DNA of 5,353 bases from Bacillota bacterium (GCA_023457175.1 JAEWMM010000022.1:1-5353), one strand, 5' to 3'; positions 1-5,316 are shown, counted from the stretch's first letter. Program-made: numbers and translations. Notes: a model not told the origin generated them from the sequence alone.

Positions 1-684
1 ATTGACGGCGCCGACGGCGCTGATAAAATAGCCCTGAACCCAATTGGTCAGCGTGTAAAGCATATATTTTTCAGGGGTGGGCTGGTCGGAATCCTTGCCG
101 GGCTGCGGGTCGGTACTCCAGATATTACCCGGAGCGACATAGCCTACAGTCAATGTAACGGTGTCACCCTTTTTGACAATGCTCGTGATAGCGGGCGAGT
201 AGGCCACCTTATTGACCGAGGGAACGCGGTAGGCCGAAATCTCCGGGTCGAACAGGTAGCTGGCGTCGTTGTCCTCAAAGCTCTGGTGGGTGAGCACGAC
301 GTTCGGGCCAAACAGCTTGGTGGCGGCCACATTGACGTCAGAGGAGGGAACGAGCAGCAGGCCGTTGTCGTCATAGGTGTAAGCGCCGCGGTTTTCGCCC
401 ATCAGCGCCGCCCACAGCGACGATTGCAGCAGCAGGCTCTGCTCGACGTTTTCCACGCGGGAAAAGGGGACAGGATCCATCATGACGACCGGGCTGATAA
501 AACTTTCGTACCGGGCGCGCTTGGCGCTGTTGTCAAACAGCCCGCCAATCGCATCAAAGCCCCAGAGCACCACCGAAAAAAGGCCGACGGCGGCAAGGGC
601 GACAAAGGCCCCGCCAATAATGGTCGCAAGCTTTCGGCGTTGGGCCGGGCTGCGGCGCGGGCGTATTGTTTTGGTTCGTTTCAT
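1..684 (-). CDS. Membrane-anchored extracytoplasmic protein of unknown function, N-terminal 228 residues (3' end off the window)
   Basis: I do not recognise this family. Reading leftward from ATG at 684 gives 228 uninterrupted codons to the window edge, so the C-terminus is missing. The start is set by GGAGG at 689-693, 4 nt upstream. The N-terminus is strongly basic (MKRTKTIRPRR..., residues 1-18), followed by one hydrophobic segment at about 20-42 with no lipobox cysteine. This fits an uncleaved signal anchor with the rest outside the cell. The outer part (about 55-228) is soluble-looking and mixed in charge, with a Ser/Asp/Pro-rich stretch (TDPQPGKDSDQPTP, 191-204). I see no catalytic motif. 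It begins 10 nt after the proA stop, so it is very probably co-transcribed with proBA, but nothing visible ties it to proline synthesis. Coding is well supported by the open frame, ribosome site and spacing; the function is open. Confidence 0.78.
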   Translation of the reverse strand, partial: MKRTKTIRPRRSPAQRRKLATIIGGAFVALAAVGLFSVVLWGFDAIGGLFDNSAKRARYESFISPVVMMDPVPFSRVENVEQSLLLQSSLWAALMGENRGAYTYDDNGLLLVPSSDVNVAATKLFGPNVVLTHQSFEDNDASYLFDPEISAYRVPSVNKVAYSPAITSIVKKGDTVTLTVGYVAPGNIWSTDPQPGKDSDQPTPEKYMLYTLTNWVQGYFISAVGAVN

Positions 685-694
685 GCTTCCTCCG

Positions 695-1942
695 TCAGGC
701 GCGAATCTGCCCGTCGCCTGTTACGATATATTTGATCGAGGTCAGCTCACGCAGGCCCATGGGCCCTCTTGCATGCAGCTTCTGGGTTGAGATGCCGATT
801 TCGGCGCCGAGGCCGAACTCCCCGCCGTCGGTAAAGCGGGTTGAAGCGTTGACATAGACCGCCGCCGAATCGACCTCGGCCACAAATTTGTGGCTGGCCG
901 AGACGCTGTCGGTGACGATGCCGTCCGAGTGCCCGGTGGAGTATTTTGCGATATGGGCAATCGCCTCGTCGATGCTGCCGACCACCTTAACCGCGAGAAT
1001 ATAATCGTTGTATTCAGTTTCCCAGTCGGTGTCGTTCGCGGGCTTCATATCCCTTAAAATAGCGCGGGCCTCGGGGCAGCCGCGCAGCTCGGTGCTGTGG
1101 GTATCGAGCGCCGCCTTCATCATCGGCAGAAATTTTGCGGCTGCGTCGCGGTGCACCAGCACCGTCTCAAGCGCGTTGCAGACCGAGGGGCGCTGCGTCT
1201 TGCTGTTGTCGACGATTTTGACCGCCATCTCAAGATCGGCGGCCGCGTCGACATAGACGTGGCAGTTGCCGGCGCCGGTCTCGATGGTCGGCACGCTGGC
1301 GTGCCGGACGACCGACTGAATCAGCTTGGCGCTGCCGCGCGGAATGAGCAGGTCGACATAGCCGTCGAGCCGCATGAGCCGCTCGGCCGTGTCGTGCGAG
1401 GTATCCTCGACAAAGCTGATGGCGTCGGCGGGGATATGAGCCGACTGCAACGCCTCGCGCATAAGCGAAACGAGCACGCGGTTGGTGGCATACGCCTCCT
1501 TGCCGCCGCGCAGAATGCAGGCGTTGCCGCTTTTTAAGCAGATGACGGCGGCGTCGACCGTCACGTTGGGGCGGGCCTCGTAAATCATGGCGATAACGCC
1601 GATCGGCACGCGGGTCTTGACGATGCGCAGGCCGTTGGGGCGGGTAAGTCCTTCGTCGATGGCGCCCACAGGGTCGGGCAGCGCCACAACATCCTCGGTT
1701 GCGGCGGCAATGCCGTCGATGCGCTCACCGGTCAGCGTCAGGCGGTCTATCATCACGGTTCTGACACCGGCGGCCTCGGCGTTGGCAATGTCCAGCCGGT
1801 TGGCCTCTAAAATGGCCGGCTTATTCTCACGCAGCTTTTTCGCAATAGCCATAAGCCCCGCGTTTTTAGTCGCAGTGTCCAGCGTTGCAAGCGTACGGGC
1901 CGCCTTGCGGGCGTTTTTGCCTAATGATACCAGATCATACAT
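695..1942 (-). CDS. proA: Glutamate-5-semialdehyde dehydrogenase (gamma-glutamyl phosphate reductase)
   Basis: ProA reduces gamma-glutamyl phosphate with NADPH to glutamate-5-semialdehyde, which cyclises to pyrroline-5-carboxylate; this is the second step of proline synthesis, in the cytoplasm. The 415-residue product has the usual full length. Family signatures are clear: PNGLRIVKTRVPIGVI (102-117), YEARPNVTVDAA (121-132), SGNACILRGGKEA (138-150), LIPRGSAKLI (199-208), ETGAGNCHVYVD (221-232), the catalytic cysteine in QRPSVCNALE (Cys255), and the C-terminal FGLGAEIGISTQKLHARGP (376-394). ATG at 1942 has GGAGG at 1950-1954 with a 7-nt spacer. The start lies inside the end of proB (8-nt overlap), so translation is probably coupled and the two enzymes made together; they are thought to pass on the unstable acyl phosphate. 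No key residue appears missing. Confidence 0.98.
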   Translation of the reverse strand: MYDLVSLGKNARKAARTLATLDTATKNAGLMAIAKKLRENKPAILEANRLDIANAEAAGVRTVMIDRLTLTGERIDGIAAATEDVVALPDPVGAIDEGLTRPNGLRIVKTRVPIGVIAMIYEARPNVTVDAAVICLKSGNACILRGGKEAYATNRVLVSLMREALQSAHIPADAISFVEDTSHDTAERLMRLDGYVDLLIPRGSAKLIQSVVRHASVPTIETGAGNCHVYVDAAADLEMAVKIVDNSKTQRPSVCNALETVLVHRDAAAKFLPMMKAALDTHSTELRGCPEARAILRDMKPANDTDWETEYNDYILAVKVVGSIDEAIAHIAKYSTGHSDGIVTDSVSASHKFVAEVDSAAVYVNASTRFTDGGEFGLGAEIGISTQKLHARGPMGLRELTSIKYIVTGDGQIRA

Positions 1943-2729
1943 CCTGCTTCCTCCCTAAAAAGTATGTGCCGACCGGCTCGCCGTCAAACAGGTCGTAGAG
2001 CAGCGCGGGATTCGAACCGTTGATAATTGACATGTCGATGCCGGCGTCGCAGGCGATGTCGGCAGCGTGAATCTTGGTGACCATGCCGCCTTTGCCGAAC
2101 ATGCTTGAGCTGCCGCCCGCCAGATGGCGGACATCCTCAATATTTTCAACGAGCGGGATCAGCGTCGCGGCCGGATCCTCCTTGGGGTTGGCGGTGTAAA
2201 GGCCGTCGATATCCGACAGCAGCACCAGCACATCCGCATTGATCAGCGTTGCAACGATGGCCGAAAGGGTGTCGTTGTCGCCGATTTCAATTTCCTCGGT
2301 CGAAACGGTGTCGTTTTCGTTGACGATCGGAATAATGCCGAATTCCAGCAGGCGCTCAAAGGTATTGATAACGTTCTGCCGGCGCTGCTCCTGCTCCACG
2401 ACGTCGCGGGTGAGCAGAATCTGCGCGACCGAGTGGTTAAACTCGCCAAACAGCTTGTCGTAGGTATACATCAGCTCGCACTGGCCGATGGCGGCGCAGG
2501 CCTGCTTGGTCGGCATGTCGGCAGGTCGGCTCGGCAACCCCAGCACCCCAATACCCACGCCGATGGCGCCCGAAGAAACCAGCACAACCTCTTTGCCGCT
2601 GTTCTTTAGGTCAGCCAGCGTCTTGACCAGGCTTTCAAGACGGCGGTAGTTGATCAGGCCGCACCCGTGGGTGAGGGTGGTCGTGCCGATCTTGATGACA
2701 ATGCGTTTCGCTTCCTGAAAACGGTTCAT
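1935..2729 (-). CDS. proB: Glutamate 5-kinase, short form without PUA domain
   Basis: ProB phosphorylates glutamate with ATP to gamma-glutamyl phosphate, the committed and normally proline-inhibited step of proline synthesis. The product is 264 residues and is an amino-acid kinase domain only. Motifs in order: VIKIGTTTLT (11-20), SSGAIGVG (52-59), KQACAAIGQ (75-83), IVNENDTVS (135-143), IGDNDTLSA (149-157), LLSDIDGLYT (170-179) and GKGGMVTKI (212-220). Enzymes such as that of E. coli are about 367 residues with a C-terminal PUA domain; here the gene ends cleanly after the kinase fold at a TGA overlapping proA, so this is a natural short form and not a truncation. ATG at 2729 is preferred because AGAGGAAAG lies just upstream; an in-frame codon 45 nt further upstream has no such site and adds residues unlike the family. 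No T-box or other recognisable proline-responsive leader is visible upstream. Confidence 0.96.
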   Translation of the reverse strand: MNRFQEAKRIVIKIGTTTLTHGCGLINYRRLESLVKTLADLKNSGKEVVLVSSGAIGVGIGVLGLPSRPADMPTKQACAAIGQCELMYTYDKLFGEFNHSVAQILLTRDVVEQEQRRQNVINTFERLLEFGIIPIVNENDTVSTEEIEIGDNDTLSAIVATLINADVLVLLSDIDGLYTANPKEDPAATLIPLVENIEDVRHLAGGSSSMFGKGGMVTKIHAADIACDAGIDMSIINGSNPALLYDLFDGEPVGTYFLGRKQDV

Positions 2730-2927
2730 AACGTCTTTCCTCTCTATTAGAGTATTCTTGAAAGTTAAAAACAAAAGGGAATTCGCTGAAAAAAGGATGA
2801 GCGCAAGGACTCAGCGCAGAAATACCGGATGTATTCTGGGCATTCTTGACGCGGCAATCTGCTTTACCGGCAACCATGCCGACGCTTAGAGCTTCAGCAT
2901 GCCGATTGTTCGTCGCCCTGCGGCGGG
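2730..2927 (-). other. Spacer between the CorC-type gene and proB; proB leader
   Basis: This 198-nt gap holds no gene I can support. A GCCC/GGGC hairpin follows the upstream stop codon but has no T tract, so no clear terminator separates the two genes. Near proB, a 6-bp pair CGCTGA/TCAGCG spans a 22-nt loop containing a T run, which is weak. A possible promoter, TTGTTT-17-TCTAAT on the minus strand ending near 2745, would start RNA almost on the ribosome site, so I do not call it. A T-box specifier/antiterminator such as AGGGTGG is absent. proB may be transcribed by read-through or from a promoter I cannot recognise. Confidence 0.4.
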
Positions 2928-4196
2928 CTATTCTTCGGGTGCGGGCGGCACATAGCGCATGATAACCGACACGATGCGCTGCTCAACCATCTCGGAGATT
3001 TCGACCCGAATGCCGTTGTATTCAAAGCTGTCGCCCACCGACGGGACAAAGCCCAGCCGTTCAAACGACCAGCCGCCAACCGAGGAATATTCGCTGTCAA
3101 AATCGCGCTCCTCATAGCCGATGCGATCAAGCGCGTCGGTCACGGGGTAATCGCCCGACACACGGTAGACATAGGGCTCAAGCGCCACAAAGTCGATTTC
3201 CTCGTCCTCGTCCTCGTCCCAGATTTCGCCGACCAGCTCTTCAAGCAGATCCTCCATGCTCACAATGCCCATCGTGCCGCCAAAGTCGTCGATGACCACG
3301 GCTATATGGGTGCGCCGGCGCTTAAAATCGTTTAAAAGCAGCGCGGCGCGGTGGCTTTTGTGCACAAACAGCGGTTTGGCCAGCAGGGCGCTTAAATCGA
3401 CAGGCTCCTGGCCCCGCAGCAGCGCCTCAAGATAGTCGCGGGTATGCAGAATGCCGATGATGTTATCAAGCGAGCGCTCGAACACTGGAATGCGCGAAAA
3501 ACGCTCACTGAGGATGATATCGCATATTTTCTCAAGCGGGTCGGTGATGTTAATGGCTGTAATATCGACGCGCGGAGTCAGAATTTCCTGCACGGTGGTG
3601 CTGTCAAACGACAGCGCCGACTGCATGAGCTCAGAGCGCTGCTCGTTGAGCACGCCCTCTTCCTCGATGGTTTCAATAATATTCAAAAGCTCCTGTTCGG
3701 TGACCAGCGGATGATTGGAGTTGTCACCGTAGAGTCTGGAGACGAGCTCCTGCAGCTTAACGAACAGCAGCGAGAGCGGCGTCAGTACAAAGATAAACAC
3801 CGACAGCGGCTTGCACAGGGCCAGCGCGATCGATTCGGCGTTTTCCTTCGCGATGCTTTTGGGCAGCACCTCACCGAAAACCAGAATCACCACGGTGGTG
3901 ACAGCGGTGGCGATGGCGACGCCACCCGCCCCGAACATGTTGGTGGCCAGCACCGTAGCGGCCGAGGCGGCCGCAATATTTACGACGTTATTGCCGACCA
4001 GAATCACCGAAAGGGTGCGGTCAAAGCGTTCAATCATCCCTAAAGCGCGCTGGGCGCGGGGATCGCCGTCCTCTGCCATTGTTTTAAGGCGCACTTTGTT
4101 GATCGAAGACAGCGACATCTCAGAGGCGGAAAAAAACGCGGACAGGGCAATCAGGGTAAACAGCAGCACAAAAGTCCATAAACCGTCTGTGTCCAA
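2928..4196 (-). CDS. Hemolysin C/CorC-type membrane protein (CNNM/DUF21 - CBS pair - CorC_HlyC domains)
   Basis: This is a 422-residue member of the CNNM/CorC family, which is linked to Mg2+ (or Co2+) efflux; the 'hemolysin' name is historical. Three domains follow each other. A DUF21/CNNM membrane domain (about 6-150) carries the signature LSAFFSASEMSLSSINK (18-34), GNNVVNIAAAS (68-78) and FGEVLPKSIAKENAE (107-121), with hydrophobic segments near 8-25, 62-84, 92-110 and 128-148. A CBS pair (about 203-320) carries ILTPRVDI, FSRIPVFE, IIGILHTRD and MGIVSMEDLLEELVGEIWDE. An acidic linker (DEDEDEE) leads to a C-terminal CorC_HlyC domain (about 337-415). The start is TTG at 4196, chosen because MDTDGLW matches the position of family N-termini and GGAG at 4208-4211 lies 11 nt upstream. 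The nearest ATG (4213) is out of frame across a run of seven T. Its transported ion cannot be read from sequence. Confidence 0.93.
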   Translation of the reverse strand: MDTDGLWTFVLLFTLIALSAFFSASEMSLSSINKVRLKTMAEDGDPRAQRALGMIERFDRTLSVILVGNNVVNIAAASAATVLATNMFGAGGVAIATAVTTVVILVFGEVLPKSIAKENAESIALALCKPLSVFIFVLTPLSLLFVKLQELVSRLYGDNSNHPLVTEQELLNIIETIEEEGVLNEQRSELMQSALSFDSTTVQEILTPRVDITAINITDPLEKICDIILSERFSRIPVFERSLDNIIGILHTRDYLEALLRGQEPVDLSALLAKPLFVHKSHRAALLLNDFKRRRTHIAVVIDDFGGTMGIVSMEDLLEELVGEIWDEDEDEEIDFVALEPYVYRVSGDYPVTDALDRIGYEERDFDSEYSSVGGWSFERLGFVPSVGDSFEYNGIRVEISEMVEQRIVSVIMRYVPPAPEE

Positions 4197-4266
4197 AAAA
4201 AGCTCAACTCCATTTTAAATATACAAATTCCATCGTGTACAGGCTGTGATAAATAGGTTAAATTTA

Positions 4267-4295
4267 ATTCTAGCATGGTTGCAAAGACTTCACAA
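4267..4295 (-). promoter_or_regulatory. Extended -10 promoter for the CorC-type gene
   Basis: On the minus strand the -35 is TTGTGA (4290-4295), the spacer is 17 nt, and the -10 is TAGAAT (4267-4272) preceded by TGC, an extended -10. Transcription would begin near 4260, leaving a leader of about 64 nt before the TTG start. The -35 and spacer overlap the proximal arm of a 14-bp inverted repeat, so binding there would block polymerase. It is called from sequence match only. Confidence 0.7.
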
Positions 4296-4319
4296 CAACA
4301 AATTATGAAGTCTTTGCAA
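4279..4319. repeat. 14-bp perfect inverted repeat over the CorC-type gene promoter (candidate operator)
   Basis: The arms are TTGCAAAGACTTCA (4279-4292) and TGAAGTCTTTGCAA (4306-4319), exact complements separated by 13 nt; the centres are 27 bp apart. CTAG lies just outside both arms, giving further imperfect symmetry. Neither strand has a following T tract, so it is not a usual terminator. Its position over the -35 and spacer fits a repressor site. A remnant of a small mobile element or a hairpin in read-through RNA are alternatives. Confidence 0.65.
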
Positions 4320-4330
4320 AATCTAGCCAT

Positions 4331-4364
4331 AAAAGGCAAAAGGCCGCCTTAACGGCGGACTTTT
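4331..4364 (-). terminator. Intrinsic terminator ending the candidate small RNA (and any read-through from the XRE cassette)
   Basis: CCGCC (4344-4348) pairs with GGCGG (4354-4358) around a 5-nt loop. After one mismatch, AAAAG (4338-4342) pairs with CTTTT (4360-4364). On the minus strand the stem is followed by a T-rich tail reading CCTTTTGCCTTTT. The outer A/T pairs mean it could also stop plus-strand transcripts. It insulates the CorC-type gene from the genes to its right. Confidence 0.75.
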
Positions 4365-4495
4365 GTGTGTGAGGAACCTGTTCCTGTTCTGTCGGGAACT
4401 CCGGATGGCCCTGTGCAGTTGGAGAGCTGGAAGAGGCCAGACGGATTTAGTGGGGGACGAGCCACAGCCGACACAACAAGACATGAAGGATTTCT
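4331..4495 (-). ncRNA. Candidate structured small RNA of about 160 nt, family not identified
   Basis: A promoter with an extended -10 (4502-4530) points into a GC-rich stretch that ends at an intrinsic terminator (4331-4364), with no credible open frame between. The predicted RNA can close a long stem: 4468-4483 pairs with 4379-4395, with a 6-bp GC-rich core (TGTCGG/CCGACA), one mismatch, one bulge and one G-U pair. Above it, 4435-4444 pairs with 4401-4410 (TGGCC/GGCCA and CCG/CGG around a 2x2 internal loop). The longer 5' strand between these stems (about 4445-4467) can form a small GTGG/CCAC hairpin. A single long hairpin with a large asymmetric bubble recalls 6S RNA, but I cannot recognise family-specific sequence, and base pairing alone does not fix the strand: the 2x2 loop would be tandem G-A if read on the plus strand. 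The minus strand is preferred because only it has both promoter and terminator. Confidence 0.5.
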
Positions 4496-4501
4496 GAGCT
4501 A

Positions 4502-4530
4502 ATTTTAACAGAAATTTCATAAAAAAGCAA
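4502..4530 (-). promoter_or_regulatory. Extended -10 promoter for the candidate small RNA
   Basis: On the minus strand the -35 is TTGCTT (4525-4530), the spacer is 17 nt, and the -10 is TAAAAT (4502-4507) preceded by TGT. The start would fall near 4495, at the boundary where sequence turns from AT-rich to GC-rich. The -35 match is only moderate; the TG extension compensates. It lies 59 nt beyond the stop codon of the XRE gene, so it is separate from that cassette's promoter. Confidence 0.55.
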
Positions 4531-4588
4531 GCAGTAAATTGAGAAAAAATTTGCACGGCGGCTTGATGAAAGCGTATATCAATCAAAT

Positions 4589-4795
4589 TTATTCTTCTTC
4601 CCCAATTTCAAATATTTCCTCTATCGGTGCGTTAAATACTTTGGCGATAGACCATGCCAAGACTAAAGAGGGGTTATATCGTCCTTTTTCTAAATGGTAT
4701 ATCGTTTCCCGCCTTACGCCAACCAATTCCGCTAATTCTTCCTGCTTCATATCGTGTTTAACACGATATTCTTTGATTTTTGTTTTTATTATCAT
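4589..4795 (-). CDS. Small XRE/Cro-CI-type helix-turn-helix transcriptional regulator
   Basis: This 68-residue protein is a single DNA-binding domain. The fold is easily read: helix 1 at about 3-14, the helix-turn-helix at about 17-36 ([20 protein letters not shown]), then EKGRYNPSL and the closing helices ending [14 protein letters not shown]. Length and ending match the common one-domain regulators of Firmicutes. There is no dimerisation or ligand domain, so it probably acts as a small dimeric repressor. ATG at 4795 comes 2 nt after the stop of the membrane-protein gene; AGGGGAA lies about a dozen nucleotides upstream, so translational coupling is likely. The likely target is the 13-bp inverted repeat at the cassette promoter (inference). 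A 21-bp palindrome lies within codons 9-16. Sequence is clearly more AT-rich than proBA or the CorC-type gene, which suggests acquisition. Regulator confidence is high; targets are unproven. Confidence 0.94.
   Translation of the reverse strand: MIIKTKIKEYRVKHDMKQEELAELVGVRRETIYHLEKGRYNPSLVLAWSIAKVFNAPIEEIFEIGEEE
4749..4769. repeat. 21-bp palindrome inside the XRE gene
   Basis: ATATCGTGTT (4749-4758) and AACACGATAT (4760-4769) are exact complements around one central T. The site covers codons 9-16 of the XRE gene. In mRNA it could fold as an 8-bp stem with a 5-nt loop about 26 nt after the start codon; in DNA it could be an operator half-pair. It may be coincidence of coding sequence. Confidence 0.55.
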
Positions 4796-4797
4796 GT

Positions 4798-5151
4798 CTA
4801 TTCCGACTTCCCCTTTTGCTCCCTATGCTCATAAAACGCTATATTCAAAGCAAAGATAATGATACCAATTCCATAGCTTAACGATAGTCCGGCAATCAAA
4901 ATACCAACAGTAAAATTCGTATCTGTGAGTATTGAAGCAACCGATAGGGTAATTACCGAAATAACGGTTTGGACGATAAAAGCACGCAGTGCTGATCTCT
5001 TGATGTTTTCCCAAAATAGTTCGTCGGGAATTACCTTTGCATACGAGAAAAAAATAAAGAAGGGGAGAAACGAAAACAAAGGAGGCTTTCCCATTATTCC
5101 GCCCAACCCAATCAATCCCAAAAAGCCTAGATATGCCAATTTGTTCTTCAT
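4798..5151 (-). CDS. Small integral membrane protein, DUF3796-like, co-operonic with an XRE regulator
   Basis: This is a 117-residue, very hydrophobic protein. Four membrane segments are likely at about 4-20, 23-38, 55-76 and 81-106, joined by short loops; the C-terminal tail ([12 protein letters not shown]) is charged and probably cytoplasmic. The Gly/Leu-rich start ([14 protein letters not shown]), the phenylalanine-rich second segment and the following [18 protein letters not shown] are what I recall of DUF3796 proteins, a family without known function often found beside small XRE regulators; this assignment is from memory of the pattern. ATG at 5151 has GAGGG (RC of 5159-5163) with a 7-nt spacer. 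It is the first gene of a two-gene unit, its stop 2 nt before the XRE start, and has a near-consensus promoter. It might sense the membrane state or hold the regulator, but nothing in the sequence proves this. Confidence 0.8.
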   Translation of the reverse strand: MKNKLAYLGFLGLIGLGGIMGKPPLFSFLPFFIFFSYAKVIPDELFWENIKRSALRAFIVQTVISVITLSVASILTDTNFTVGILIAGLSLSYGIGIIIFALNIAFYEHREQKGKSE

Positions 5152-5163
5152 AGCAAAGCCCTC

Positions 5164-5203
5164 ATGTTATATATTTCACTCTTATGATATAAATATATAA
5201 CAT
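5164..5203. repeat. 13-bp perfect inverted repeat at the cassette promoter (candidate autoregulatory operator)
   Basis: ATGTTATATATTT (5164-5176) and AAATATATAACAT (5191-5203) are exact complements separated by 14 nt, with centres 27 bp apart. The distal arm contains the -10 box; the proximal arm lies in the leader just upstream of the ribosome binding site. Transcription starts between the arms, so the pair cannot form an RNA hairpin and fits a DNA site for the XRE repressor encoded in the same unit. Confidence 0.68.
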
Positions 5204-5220
5204 TATTTGATTTGTGTCAA
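5192..5220 (-). promoter_or_regulatory. Near-consensus promoter of the membrane-protein/XRE unit
   Basis: On the minus strand the -35 is a perfect TTGACA (5215-5220), the spacer is exactly 17 nt, and the -10 is TATATT (5192-5197). The start is expected near 5185, giving a leader of about 34 nt before ATG at 5151. So strong a promoter on a regulator unit fits one that is normally repressed. Confidence 0.85.
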
Positions 5221-5230
5221 TAGTTGGATG

Positions 5231-5266
5231 GACGTAAAAAAATATCGTACAAAATATTTTTTCGTC
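5231..5266. repeat. AT-rich hairpin upstream of the cassette promoter
   Basis: GACG (5231-5234) pairs with CGTC (5263-5266). After a 2-nt bulge, AAAAAATAT (5237-5245) pairs with ATATTTTTT (5254-5262) around an 8-nt loop. It lies between the terminator of the gene to the right and the -35 box. It may be an upstream A/T-rich promoter element, a second site or a cassette boundary; none is shown by sequence alone. Confidence 0.45.
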
Positions 5267-5269
5267 TTA

Positions 5270-5304
5270 ATAAAAGGCGGACGGAGCATATGCCCCGTCC
5301 GCCT
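5270..5304 (-). terminator. Strong intrinsic terminator of the partial gene at the right edge
   Basis: AGGCGGACGG (5275-5284) and CCGTCCGCCT (5295-5304) form a perfect 10-bp GC-rich stem; the 10-nt loop contains GCATATGC. On the minus strand it is followed directly by TTTTATTAAG. The plus-strand side lacks a T run, so it acts in one direction. It closes the gene ending at 5317 and isolates the AT-rich cassette. Confidence 0.92.
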
Positions 5305-5316
5305 GAAAGCTTATTC

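Noticed and set aside
2635..2877. 80-codon minus-strand frame across the proB leader
   Set aside because: It overlaps proB out of frame, lacks a ribosome site and has no recognisable composition of a protein.
2730..2927. T-box leader for proline biosynthesis
   Set aside because: No AGGGTGG-like antiterminator sequence or following terminator hairpin could be found in this gap.
4151..4339. 62-codon minus-strand frame overlapping the start of the CorC-type gene
   Set aside because: It spans the inverted repeat and promoter, has no ribosome site and ends out of frame within the real gene.
4353..4502. Plus-strand open frame of about 49 codons that reads protein-like (…PVPVLSGTPDGPVQLES…)
   Set aside because: It has no ATG and no ribosome site, begins inside the terminator, and no plus-strand promoter is convincing. 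It could be a gene remnant but nothing supports expression.
4323..4586. An 87-codon minus-strand open frame across the gap after the XRE gene
   Set aside because: It starts at TTG without a ribosome site, runs through a promoter-like element and into the terminator hairpin, and is rich in Ser/Arg/Pro/Cys without any domain. It is better explained as a frame across the candidate RNA.
4589..5151. Toxin-antitoxin pair
   Set aside because: A small XRE protein with a small membrane protein resembles some such pairs, but the order, the four membrane segments and DUF3796 likeness fit a regulator plus membrane partner, and no toxin motif is visible.
4329..5278. Direct repeat ATAAAAGGC at 4329-4337 and 5270-5278 flanking the cassette, considered as a target-site duplication
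   Set aside because: Both copies are the T-rich tails of intrinsic terminators read on the other strand, which explains the likeness. No integrase or transposase is present.
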